Source: Gemmatimonadota bacterium (GTDB lineage: Bacteria > Latescibacterota > UBA2968 > UBA8231). From it: a stretch of DNA of 20,258 nucleotides. Position 1 is the first letter of the stretch; each line of letters starts with the position of its first letter. The position numbers and the translations under genes are program-made. This document shows positions 7,190-13,830 of this stretch, one piece after another. The notes beneath the pieces were generated by a model. That model was not told the DNA's origin. It saw only the letters and a program-made list of their open reading frames with translations, and ran no database searches. Where the stretch lies: the NCBI GenBank assembly GCA_026706505.1, contig JAPOYQ010000698.1:1-20258 (forward strand), read 5' to 3'.

Positions 7190-8377
7190 TCATCGCACTC
7201 CTCCCCGCGTTTTCTGCACGGTTAGTTTCACCTTCTCTGGCTTGATGCTTTTGATCTCCAACCCGGTTGCATGGCGCACGGACTGGGCAGACACCTCGAA
7301 AGTCCTCCGCTGCAACCTGACGAGATCGGCATCAATGACGACTTGGCAATCCGCATCACTTGCCAACAACATGGCCCACCGCGGTCCGGTCACCTTGATC
7401 TCCACCTCTGAGGGGTCGATGTCCGTTAGCGCATACCCTTCGGGCACGTTCTCCACGTCTACTCGCACTTGGAGTACCGCCTCCTCGACCGGCACGAGGA
7501 CCAGCCACGCACCCAAGGCCAAGGCAAAGGACAAAAGACCTTCCACCAAACGCCGGCCCAACCAACGCCACTCGACCCGGCGCTCCTTCACCTCGGTCCC
7601 CGTATGCTCTAAGTGGTCTTGTATCTTGTCCCTCAAATCGCCCGGTCGGATAGGTTCGGTGCGATCGCCCAGAATCTCGAGTTGTCCCCGCGCGGCAATC
7701 CCGATGGTGCCGCGCTCCTCTGAGACTACCAGACACAGGGCATCGCTGCGTTCAGCTAGCCCCAACGCAGCAGCGTGCCGCGTACCGCCTCCCTTCAGTT
7801 CATCCCTATTCTCGGAAAGCGGCAAATGCACTCCAAACTCCTTGACCCTATTATTCTGCATCACCAGCGCGCCGTCGTGCCCAGCCGAACCGGGATCGAA
7901 AAGGCTGTCGAGGAGTTCTTCGCTGATCTCCGCGTCCAACGGGACCCCATACTGCAAAAAATGCCGCTCTATCGGCTCGCGCCCCGGCAGGACCACCAAG
8001 GCCCCGCGTCTTTTCGCAGCCAACTGATACAACCCCCTAGTCAGCGTTCCCAAGATGGAGGGATCCGGTCGCGGAGCCTTGCGGCGCAGAATGAGCGTGG
8101 CGACCTGCCCAAACTGCTCAAAGAGCCGACGCAAATCATCCTGGAACACCACCACTACCACCACCACTAGCGCCGCGAAAAAGCCTTGGAGGATCCAAGT
8201 CGTTAGCTGCAACTTGAATTGCTGCGCTATCAGGTAGTAGAAGACGCCCAAAAAAGCCAAACCGAGCAGGGCCATTCGCGCTCGGCGGGTCCAAACCACT
8301 AGACCCCAAAGCAGTAACGCGACGACTGCAATATCCACCAGATCAGTAGGTGCGATGTCCAACAGGGGTGTGTGCAA
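7190..8377 (-). CDS. Membrane diadenylate cyclase (CdaA-like) fused to a YbbR-like domain
   Basis: A 395-residue protein with two parts. Residues 13-78 hold three hydrophobic segments ending in VFQDDLRRLFEQFG, as in CdaA/YbbP. Residues about 105-235 are the DAC (DisA_N) domain, with HDGA at 167-170 and GTRHAA at 198-203, the ATP-binding DGA and RHR-type motifs. It makes cyclic di-AMP from two ATP. A fourth hydrophobic segment (279-296) follows, then a single YbbR-like domain (about 300-388) in which ENVPEGY, IKVTG and the SIKPEKVKL end match the repeat found in CdaR, the usually separate regulator of CdaA. The start is TTG at 8377: an in-frame stop lies just upstream, and the resulting leader length before the first helix resembles CdaA. 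No downstream glmM is seen; neighbours are PhyH genes. Confidence 0.9.
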   Translation of the reverse strand: MHTPLLDIAPTDLVDIAVVALLLWGLVVWTRRARMALLGLAFLGVFYYLIAQQFKLQLTTWILQGFFAALVVVVVVVFQDDLRRLFEQFGQVATLILRRKAPRPDPSILGTLTRGLYQLAAKRRGALVVLPGREPIERHFLQYGVPLDAEISEELLDSLFDPGSAGHDGALVMQNNRVKEFGVHLPLSENRDELKGGGTRHAAALGLAERSDALCLVVSEERGTIGIAARGQLEILGDRTEPIRPGDLRDKIQDHLEHTGTEVKERRVEWRWLGRRLVEGLLSFALALGAWLVLVPVEEAVLQVRVDVENVPEGYALTDIDPSEVEIKVTGPRWAMLLASDADCQVVIDADLVRLQRRTFEVSAQSVRHATGLEIKSIKPEKVKLTVQKTRGGVR

Positions 8378-8419
8378 AATAACCTATCTCGCCATCTCTC
8401 CCCTACAGGAAGGAATGAG

Positions 8420-9166
8420 TCAATCTCCGGGGAACGCCGCCAAATACACCTTGGTGCGCTCGTTCAAAACTCCGTAAAAAGCCCGCGTCTCTGCATTTTC
8501 ACTATCCCGCCAAAACGCCGCCGGAATACTCGAATCGTTCGCCAGCGGTGCCCGGTTGCGATGCCCGTAGTAAATCTGCACGGTCCGCCGCTCTGCCTGC
8601 GTGGGCCGCGTCGTCGCCGTGTGCAGTACGGCCACGTTAAACAGCGCGCAGGTCCCCGCTGGCCCGTGCAAGTGGTACTCGCCGCCCCGCTTGAGTTGCT
8701 CTTCCTTATCTTCGAGCACCGGCTGGCTTACTGCTTCCGGGGAGAGCGAAAAACAATGCGTTCCCGCGTCCACATCGGACAGATAGACCATGAGCTGGAT
8801 GTAGTCCATGCGGAATGGATGTTCGTCCCAATGCGGCCTGTCGCGGTGCCAACCTTGGTGCAATGAGCCATCGTAGGCCCGCATCATCCGCAGCCCGATC
8901 TCGCCAAAGCAGAGCGGCCCGCCCATCAGCGCCTCAATCGTCGGGTATATCTTCGGATGGCGAATCAACTCGTCGAACTGCGGCGAGGTGATCAATGCCT
9001 CGTAGTTGGCGTGTTGGTGGTGGCCGTAGCGGTGCCAGAAATAGGGATACTTTTCCATATCCCCATCGAACATGGCGCGGAAGTATTGTACGTCGTCGTT
9101 GTCGAGCACCTGCCCTAAGTTGAAATAGCCGTTTGCGGCAAAGAAATCGCGGTCGGCTTGGTCCAT
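8420..9166 (-). CDS. Phytanoyl-CoA dioxygenase (PhyH) family protein
   Basis: A 248-residue Fe(II)/2-oxoglutarate oxygenase. Ligands: H107-x-D109 in GWHRDRPHW, and H182 in VLHTATTRP, followed by an AERR stretch (191-194) that probably supplies the 2-oxoglutarate-binding arginine. The ATG at 9166 has an AGGAGA site about 8 bases upstream; a start at 9217 would overlap the preceding gene and adds residues unlike the family. It begins 20 bp after the stop of the large unknown protein and ends 42 bp before the cyclase start, so these are likely one transcript. The substrate is unknown; hydroxylation of a lipid, sugar or amine is possible. Confidence 0.88.
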   Translation of the reverse strand: MDQADRDFFAANGYFNLGQVLDNDDVQYFRAMFDGDMEKYPYFWHRYGHHQHANYEALITSPQFDELIRHPKIYPTIEALMGGPLCFGEIGLRMMRAYDGSLHQGWHRDRPHWDEHPFRMDYIQLMVYLSDVDAGTHCFSLSPEAVSQPVLEDKEEQLKRGGEYHLHGPAGTCALFNVAVLHTATTRPTQAERRTVQIYYGHRNRAPLANDSSIPAAFWRDSENAETRAFYGVLNERTKVYLAAFPGD

Positions 9167-9186
9167 CGCCTTGTCTCCTAATTTTG

Positions 9187-10977
9187 TTAGCGATATGGAA
9201 TCCGCTCGCCGTGCCAAGGCAGGCGAAAGCTGGGCTGCTGGCTGTAACGCTGCATGGCGAGCGACAATTCGATTTGGCTGGCCGGAGCCAATTCAACTTG
9301 GAAATAAGTGTCATCCACGTCGAGGCCTTCATCGCCAGCTTGCACCCGGCCAAAGCAGTGCTCCCCAAAGCTGCCAGCGCCAAGGATCACCTGCTGGGTG
9401 CGGCTCGTGCTCAAATTGACCAACGTCAGCTCCGCACTGTCAGAGCTGAGGCCGGTCACTAGGGCAGCTACATCCGGGGGTAAACCCGACCGCCGCTGCT
9501 CACCGTCGAAATAGCGCACCCGCCCTTGCGCCAACCCACCCCAGTAGATGGTCTGTGGCGCGCCGGTCGTTAGCTGCACTAAGGCTTCGGTGACCACCGG
9601 GTTGACCTGCTGCCACCAGTGTACGTCAAGTTGGGTCAGATCCTGTTCGTCGTCTATGACCTTGGCGATGCGGTCGCAGACCTCGCGGTAGTTGGCCTGC
9701 AAGATGCGCTCGGGGTAATCCGGGGACTCGCCGGCGAGAAAGCGAGTCCAAGCGCGGTCGTCGAGCGAGCGCGGTCCGCGCTGCCCTACCTGCTTCCACT
9801 CGTCTTCGGCTCCCCGGCGCAAGACCTCTAGCCGCTGCCAGTCGCGCTCCTCCATGGACGCGGTCCACAAGTGGATCGGTGCATTGGGATTGATGGGGTT
9901 GAAATCGGTCCAACCTTCGTCCGTGTGCTTGTAAGGCACGAGTAGTCGCCCCCCTTCCTCGCGACCGTGCGCGACTAGCGCATCCATGTGCATGCGGAGC
10001 AGGTCCAAGTAGCGGGTCTCGCCCGTGACCAACAGCGCGGCTTCCACCGCTGCCGTGATCGAGTGGGCCATCATACTGTGTCCATAGCGCCCAGTCCAGC
10101 CGTACAGCCCGCCCCACCACTGCCCTTGGCGCATCTCGCCGACGATGCCGTTGGGGCCGATGTTGTCTGGGACGATGCCGCCGTTGGCCTCGGTGCGCTC
10201 TATCCAGGCCCCCACGTATTCCTCAATCCACTCCCGGTACCGCGCCTCGCCGGTGTGGAGAAATGCCGTTGCCACCAGCGCCACGACACCTAAGTTGACG
10301 GTCACGTCGCCCTGCATGACCACTTGGTCGAATTGCTTCTCAACTCGGCGTTTGGTCTCGGGGTCCTCCCACCAGTTAGCGGGCAAATCAAAGCTCGGAC
10401 CCAGTGTGGCGTGGTCGTGGGTGAGGTCGTAGTGGATTTCACCGCGCCGCATTTGCAAGAGCGGCCCCTTGCTGCCGCTACAGGGCGAGCGCACGATGCG
10501 GTGCTCGGGGTCGTAGTTGGACACGGCTGGGTCGTCGTTCAGGTAGAATCCGGCAAAGCGCTGTGCCCGGCGGCGCGTTTCGGCGTTGGCTGGATCGGCC
10601 ATCCCCAAGTGATAAAAGTAGATGTAGTTTTCCGCGTTGTGGAACCAGTCGTCGTCGTTGATAAACTCGCGGGTGACGCGGCCGTAGTCGTGCTCTAGCT
10701 GCCGAGTAATGGCGTTCCACTCCTCTAGGGCCTTGACTCCTGTGTACTCGCTGCCGCCTAGGGCATAGTAGTGAGGCCAATTGAAGAATGACTCGTACAG
10801 GTCGTCGGCCCAGACCCCATCGCCGGGGTCTCCTTCCATCCATATCAGGCTGCCGCCGGGGCGGGTGTACTTTTCGAGAAAAATCGGTGCCGCCTCGTCG
10901 ATCGCGTCGATCAGTCGCCGCTGCAAGACCGCCCATAGCGGCGGCGCAGTGCGCGCTTGGCCTTTTAGCGTTTGCAC
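9187..10977 (-). CDS. Uncharacterised protein, probable alpha/alpha-toroid plus beta-domain
   Basis: About 596 residues; I do not recognise a named family. The first 400 residues show repeated helix-pair-like segments with aromatic and acidic loops, such as NDDDWFHNAENYIYFYHLG, WWGGLYGWTGRYGHSMM and DFNPINPNAPIHLWTASM. This pattern is seen in six-hairpin (alpha/alpha) glycoside hydrolases, epimerases and polysaccharide lyases. The last 100 residues are strand-rich (ELTLVNLS, YFQVELAPASQIELSL), like the beta-sandwich that often closes such enzymes. No signal peptide is visible with the chosen start. GTG at 10977 is preferred because a GAGAGGA site precedes it; an ATG at 11055 would add 26 cysteine-rich residues without a ribosome site and would overlap the candidate promoter of the divergent toxin-antitoxin pair. 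A carbohydrate-related role is inference. Confidence 0.78.
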   Translation of the reverse strand: MQTLKGQARTAPPLWAVLQRRLIDAIDEAAPIFLEKYTRPGGSLIWMEGDPGDGVWADDLYESFFNWPHYYALGGSEYTGVKALEEWNAITRQLEHDYGRVTREFINDDDWFHNAENYIYFYHLGMADPANAETRRRAQRFAGFYLNDDPAVSNYDPEHRIVRSPCSGSKGPLLQMRRGEIHYDLTHDHATLGPSFDLPANWWEDPETKRRVEKQFDQVVMQGDVTVNLGVVALVATAFLHTGEARYREWIEEYVGAWIERTEANGGIVPDNIGPNGIVGEMRQGQWWGGLYGWTGRYGHSMMAHSITAAVEAALLVTGETRYLDLLRMHMDALVAHGREEGGRLLVPYKHTDEGWTDFNPINPNAPIHLWTASMEERDWQRLEVLRRGAEDEWKQVGQRGPRSLDDRAWTRFLAGESPDYPERILQANYREVCDRIAKVIDDEQDLTQLDVHWWQQVNPVVTEALVQLTTGAPQTIYWGGLAQGRVRYFDGEQRRSGLPPDVAALVTGLSSDSAELTLVNLSTSRTQQVILGAGSFGEHCFGRVQAGDEGLDVDDTYFQVELAPASQIELSLAMQRYSQQPSFRLPWHGERIPYR

Positions 10978-11037
10978 GGTTTCGTCCTCTCGCAAAGGGC
11001 TTCTATAAGTAGATACGCATTCGCACCGATGGCAAGT

Positions 11038-11073
11038 TTGACAATATAGGTGCATTTTGTCGTATTCTATAGG
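11038..11073 (+). promoter_or_regulatory. Candidate promoter/operator of the Xre-RES operon
   Basis: TTGACA at 11038-11043 matches the -35 consensus fully, and TATTCT at 11063-11068 is a fair -10; the 19-base spacer is longer than ideal. The motif TATAGG occurs at 11045-11050 and again at 11068-11073, flanking the -10 region, and CTATAG (11067-11072) is palindromic. These could bind the Xre antitoxin for autoregulation, which is usual for type II systems. The assignment rests on position and motif match only. Confidence 0.4.
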
Positions 11074-11108
11074 ACAGACGTCGCCATAGAAAGAAAGCGA
11101 GCCATGCC

Positions 11109-11546
11109 ATGACCACTGCCACGACAGCCCCTTTAGGGGAGACGGCGCAGATTCTCGGGGTGCGCCATAGGCTGCACAATGGCTTCGATCTAATTGAAAT
11201 GAGCAATCGAGGCATTGCGCGGTCGGAGTTGATAAAACTAGCGGAATACCTCGCTATATCGCCGGGACAGCTCATTCGCCTGCTGCCCATTAGCGAACGC
11301 ACGGTGCAGAGACACGGTGACGCCAAACCATTCAGTCGGGCCGTCTCCGAGCAGGTTATCCAGATCGCTAGCGTTGCTGCCAGAGGAGTAGCTGTCTTTG
11401 AGGACCGCGACCATTTCCTGTACTGGCTCAAACAACCCTGCGTGGCACTGGGCAACAAAGTGCCGCTCGAATTGCTCAACTCGCGTTTCGGCGCAGATAT
11501 CGTTCTGGATGAGTTAGGCCGGATAGAGCATGGGGTATTCGCCTGA
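11109..11546 (+). CDS. Xre/MbcA/ParS-type antitoxin (DUF2384 domain)
   Basis: A 145-residue antitoxin of the Xre-RES type II system. Residues about 35-68 contain an Xre-like helix-turn-helix region (SRSELIKLAEYL-type helices followed by ISERTVQRH). Residues 105-145 match the DUF2384 signature very well: WLKQP, then ALGNKVPLELLNS, then LDELGRIEHGVFA, ending at the very C-terminus as in known members, where this end blocks the toxin active site. The stop TGA shares a base with the toxin start (TGATG), so translation is coupled. The ATG at 11109 is taken as start; another ATG at 11104 is in a different frame. Expected to neutralise the RES toxin and repress its own promoter. Confidence 0.92.
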   Translation: MTTATTAPLGETAQILGVRHRLHNGFDLIEMSNRGIARSELIKLAEYLAISPGQLIRLLPISERTVQRHGDAKPFSRAVSEQVIQIASVAARGVAVFEDRDHFLYWLKQPCVALGNKVPLELLNSRFGADIVLDELGRIEHGVFA

Positions 11547-12004
11547 TGCGGCTTTTCCGCATCGCCAAGACCCGCTACATAAACGATCTATCGGGGGCCG
11601 GTGCCCGCGCCAACGGCGGTCGGTGGAATCGCGTTGGGGTGGGTTTGCTTTACACTTCGCCTAGTCGGGCATTGGCCACGGTGGAATACCTAGTACATGT
11701 GCCATTGGCGCGGGTGCCAAAAAATCTGAGCATCGCGACCATTGCGGTACCCGATGATGCGTCAGCAGAGACTATTACCGAGGAGATATTGCCAAACAAC
11801 TGGCGGCAACGTCCGGCCCCTGTCGAGCTAGAGGAGATCGGCACCCGTTGGACGGAGGAAAGGCGGTCGTTGTTGCTGCGCGTACCCTCAGCAGTAATCA
11901 AAGGCGACTACAATGTGCTGATCAATCCAGCGCATTCAGAGATGAAAGGTGTGGAAATCGCGGCGGTTGAACCGTACCTGCTTGACGAGCGGCTAGTGCG
12001 ATAG
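11546..12004 (+). CDS. RES-domain toxin (NAD+-degrading family)
   Basis: A 152-residue RES-domain protein, full length for the family. The residues that name and build the active site are visible: R26 in NGGRWN, E47 in ALATVEY and S115 in RVPSAVI, with the conserved NVLINPAH (123-130) after them. Characterised RES toxins break down or phosphorolyse NAD+, stopping growth until the antitoxin is restored. No truncation or lost key residue is seen, so it is probably functional. It is the second gene of a two-gene operon and converges on a minus-strand small reading frame about 20 bp downstream. Base composition looks slightly less GC-rich than the flanks, in line with a mobile accessory gene, but this was not computed. 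Confidence 0.92.
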   Translation: MRLFRIAKTRYINDLSGAGARANGGRWNRVGVGLLYTSPSRALATVEYLVHVPLARVPKNLSIATIAVPDDASAETITEEILPNNWRQRPAPVELEEIGTRWTEERRSLLLRVPSAVIKGDYNVLINPAHSEMKGVEIAAVEPYLLDERLVR

Positions 12005-12027
12005 CCGCGAAATTTAACGGGAACGCG

Positions 12028-12186
12028 TTAGTCAGCGTGCGATCTCAGGCGGCAGAAGATGTACGCCGTCGGAACTGCAATCAGCAGAATGAGTCCCAGA
12101 CGGCAGAAGATGTACGCCGGAACTACAATCAGTAGGACGAGTATCGAGATTATGTCGAGGATGCGCCTTACTTCTGGAGATGTCAC
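12028..12186 (-). CDS. Possible 52-residue two-helix membrane protein with internal duplication
   Basis: A short reading frame starting with GTG at 12186; an in-frame stop two codons upstream leaves no other start. After a charged N-terminus (SPEVRRILD) come two hydrophobic segments that are near copies: LLIVVPAYIFCRL (18-30) and LLIAVPTAYIFCRL (34-47), followed by RSHAD. It would be an inner-membrane protein with both Cys-Arg ends on equivalent positions of each helix. It lies just downstream of tRNA-Leu on the same strand. The upstream sequence AAAGAGAT gives only a weak ribosome site. Evidence for a real gene is the hydrophobic, in-frame duplicated pattern; evidence against is its size and weak start. 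Not a known family to me. Confidence 0.38.
   Translation of the reverse strand: MTSPEVRRILDIISILVLLIVVPAYIFCRLGLILLIAVPTAYIFCRLRSHAD
12050..12118. repeat. Imperfect tandem repeat, about 51-bp unit
   Basis: An 18-base word, CGGCAGAAGATGTACGCC, occurs at 12050-12067 and exactly again at 12101-12118, 51 bp apart. The bases that follow each copy are also alike (GGAACTGCAATCAG versus GGAACTACAATCAG), with a 3-base gap. On the minus strand the repeat keeps frame and creates the duplicated hydrophobic segment of the 52-residue reading frame. Confidence 0.8.
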
Positions 12187-12226
12187 GGCGGTTTATCTCT
12201 TTTTAGCGTGCAACGGTTAGTAAAAA

Positions 12227-12313
12227 TGGTGCCGGAGGTGGGACTCGAACCCACACACCCTTGCGGATACAGGATTTTGAATCCAGCGCGTCTACCAATT
12301 CCGCCACTCCGGC
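12227..12313 (-). tRNA. tRNA-Leu, anticodon CAA
   Basis: The reverse strand folds as a class II (long variable arm) tRNA. The acceptor stem pairs GCCGGAG (12313-12307) with CTCCGGC (12237-12231), discriminator A, and CCA is encoded at 12229-12227. The D-arm contains TGGTAGAC, the anticodon loop TTCAAAA carries CAA at 12279-12277, and the T-arm contains GGTTCGAGTCC. It reads UUG leucine codons. The anticodon stem shows one U-U mismatch (second pair). The 5' end lies only 8 bp after the stop of the coiled-coil gene, so the tRNA may be processed from the floA operon transcript. Confidence 0.95.
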
Positions 12314-12321
12314 TACAGTAT

Positions 12322-12816
12322 TTACCACTCCTCTCGTTCGCTCTTCGGCTTGCCGAGAATTTCCATATAGACAATCGCGTCGCGCGCCGTCTGGGGGGTG
12401 AGGAACCAGCGGCTCCGGGTGCGACGAGGCCGCCGCTCCTCACCTGACTCCTGGGGCTTCGTCTCCGCCAGCCGCGCCATGGCCTGCTGCTCGGCCGCCA
12501 CGGCGCGCCGTTCGGCCTCTAGAGCCTCCCGCTCAGCCTCTAGAGCCTCCCGCTCAGCTTCGGCCGGATCAACCTCGGCGAGAACCGGCTCCTCAAAAGG
12601 ATCGCCGTCAAAAGGCCAGCCAAAGGTCTGTTCTTCTTCCTTCTCCTTCTCCTCCTCGGCGACAACGGGCGTGGCCGGGTTGATCTCGGCGTGCTGTTGG
12701 TCGATCTCGGCGTGCTGTTGTTGTGCCTCTTCAGCTTGTCTACGGCGCCTGCGACGCTCCATCAGCGCCGAAAATATGCTGAACAGGATGGCGAGGAGAA
12801 ATAGTAGGAGTTCCAT
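12322..12816 (-). CDS. Membrane-anchored coiled-coil protein of the floA locus
   Basis: A 164-residue hypothetical protein. Residues 2-19 (ELLLFLLAILFSIFSALM) form one membrane anchor, followed by a basic run of Arg residues, so the rest is probably cytoplasmic. The middle is highly charged: QQHAEID/QQHAEIN repeats (33-46), an acidic patch (EEEKEKEEE), then EREALEA heptads (about 92-105) running into ERRAVAAEQQ, a likely coiled coil. The C-terminal part (SRWFLTPQTARDAIVYMEILGKP) is less biased and may be a small folded motif. ATG at 12816 lies 3 bp after the floA stop with no clear ribosome site, so it is probably coupled to floA. No family recognised; a structural or adaptor partner of FloA is inference. 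Confidence 0.75.
   Translation of the reverse strand: MELLLFLLAILFSIFSALMERRRRRRQAEEAQQQHAEIDQQHAEINPATPVVAEEEKEKEEEQTFGWPFDGDPFEEPVLAEVDPAEAEREALEAEREALEAERRAVAAEQQAMARLAETKPQESGEERRPRRTRSRWFLTPQTARDAIVYMEILGKPKSEREEW
12516..12557. repeat. Perfect 21-bp tandem duplication (coiled-coil heptad)
   Basis: Two identical 21-base copies, 12516-12536 and 12537-12557, encode the heptad EREALEA twice. Perfect identity at the DNA level points to recent duplication or continued slippage. Confidence 0.85.
12682..12720. repeat. Second 21-bp-period repeat in the same gene
   Basis: The 18-base word GATCTCGGCGTGCTGTTG occurs at 12682-12699 and 12703-12720, again with a 21-base period, encoding two copies of QQHAEI plus D or N. 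It is distinct in sequence from the other heptad repeat of this gene. Confidence 0.8.
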
Positions 12817-12819
12817 GGA

Positions 12820-13806
12820 CTAGTTGTCGCGGTTGTCGCGGTCCTCGCCGCTCTCGGAAATCGAGTCGCGCATATCCGTGTCAGCTTGGATATTGCGCAT
12901 GCGGTAGTAGTCCATAATGCCCAGGTTGCCCTCGCGGAAGGCCTCGGCCATCGCGCGCGGCACCTCGGCTTCGGCTTCCTTTACTCGCGATTCCATTTCC
13001 ACGACTTGGGCCGTCATCTCCTGCTCGCGCGCCTGGGCCATGGCCCGGCGTTCCTCGGCCTTGGCTTGGGCGATTTTGAGATCGGCATCCGCCTGATCAG
13101 TCTGCAACTTAGCACCGATATTCTCGCCCACATCGACATCGGCGATGTCAATCGAGAGAATCTCAAAGGCCGTCTCCGAGTCGAGACCCTTTTCCAGCAC
13201 CCGCCGAGAAATCAGATCGGGATTTTCGAGTACCTCTTTGTGCGTCGAAGCCGAGCCGATGGTGGTAACGATCCCTTCGCCGACGCGGGCGATGATCGTC
13301 TCCTCGCCGGCACCGCCGACCAAGCGGTCGATATTGGCGCGCACGGTTACTCGGCAGGTGGCCTTGACCTGAATGCCGTCTTTGGCAATCGCTGCAATCA
13401 GGGGCGTGTTGATCACCTTGGGATTGACGCTGACTTTGACCGCGTCGAGCACGTCGCGGCCAGCCAAGTCGATGCTGGCGGCTCGCTCGAAGGTCAGCTC
13501 GATGTTGGCCTTGTCGGCCGAGATCAGCGCCAAAATCACCGCGTTGACGTTGCCGCCGGCCAAGAAGTGGGCTTCCATGCTCTCCAAGCCGACATCCAGC
13601 CCCGCCTTAGCGGCGCTGATCTTGGGGCCGACAATCTGTCGGGGCGGCACCTTGCGCAGTCGCATACCCACTAAGTCCTTGAAAATCGCCACCCTGACTC
13701 CGGCGAAGTAGGCCGAAATCCACAGCCCTACCGGAATGAAATAGGTGAAGAGCGACAAAAAGATGATGATGCCGAAAAGCACTAAAACCAAAAACAGAAC
13801 TTCCAT
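12820..13806 (-). CDS. floA: Flotillin-like protein FloA
   Basis: A 328-residue protein matching the FloA/YqfA (UPF0365) family in length and layout. Residues 4-30 form a hydrophobic hairpin-like membrane segment. It continues with [12 protein letters not shown], the SPFH-type beta-rich region (70-210, with VNPKVINTP and [20 protein letters not shown]), and a C-terminal Ala/Glu-rich helix ([26 protein letters not shown]). FloA forms ring-like or oligomeric assemblies that organise functional membrane microdomains. The start ATG at 13806 has AAGGAGC about 5 bases upstream. It follows the two nfeD genes, the usual operon partner arrangement. The C-terminal tail ends in a short DRDNRDN repeat that I do not know from the family. 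Confidence 0.95.
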   Translation of the reverse strand: MEVLFLVLVLFGIIIFLSLFTYFIPVGLWISAYFAGVRVAIFKDLVGMRLRKVPPRQIVGPKISAAKAGLDVGLESMEAHFLAGGNVNAVILALISADKANIELTFERAASIDLAGRDVLDAVKVSVNPKVINTPLIAAIAKDGIQVKATCRVTVRANIDRLVGGAGEETIIARVGEGIVTTIGSASTHKEVLENPDLISRRVLEKGLDSETAFEILSIDIADVDVGENIGAKLQTDQADADLKIAQAKAEERRAMAQAREQEMTAQVVEMESRVKEAEAEVPRAMAEAFREGNLGIMDYYRMRNIQADTDMRDSISESGEDRDNRDN

Positions 13807-13830
13807 TATTAGCTCCTTGAAAGGAGTGAA

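Noticed and set aside
8978..11055. Start of the large unknown protein at ATG 11055
   Set aside because: The extra 26 residues are cysteine-rich, lack a ribosome site and overlap the candidate toxin-antitoxin promoter; GTG 10977 is better supported.
12050..12118. CRISPR-like or direct-repeat array
   Set aside because: Only two copies exist and the sequence between them is itself similar, so it is a simple tandem duplication.
12004..12313. Genomic island inserted at the tRNA-Leu 3' end
   Set aside because: The toxin-antitoxin pair lies on the expected side of the tRNA, but I found no integrase and no repeat of the tRNA 3' end elsewhere in the window.
12183..12443. Open minus-strand frame across the tRNA region
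   Set aside because: It runs through the tRNA-Leu gene and the end of the coiled-coil gene in another frame; its residues are composition-driven and resemble the common false tRNA translation.
12886..13674. Plus-strand 262-codon frame opposite floA
   Set aside because: His-rich composition typical of the complement of Ala/Asp-rich coding sequence; floA on the other strand is unambiguous.
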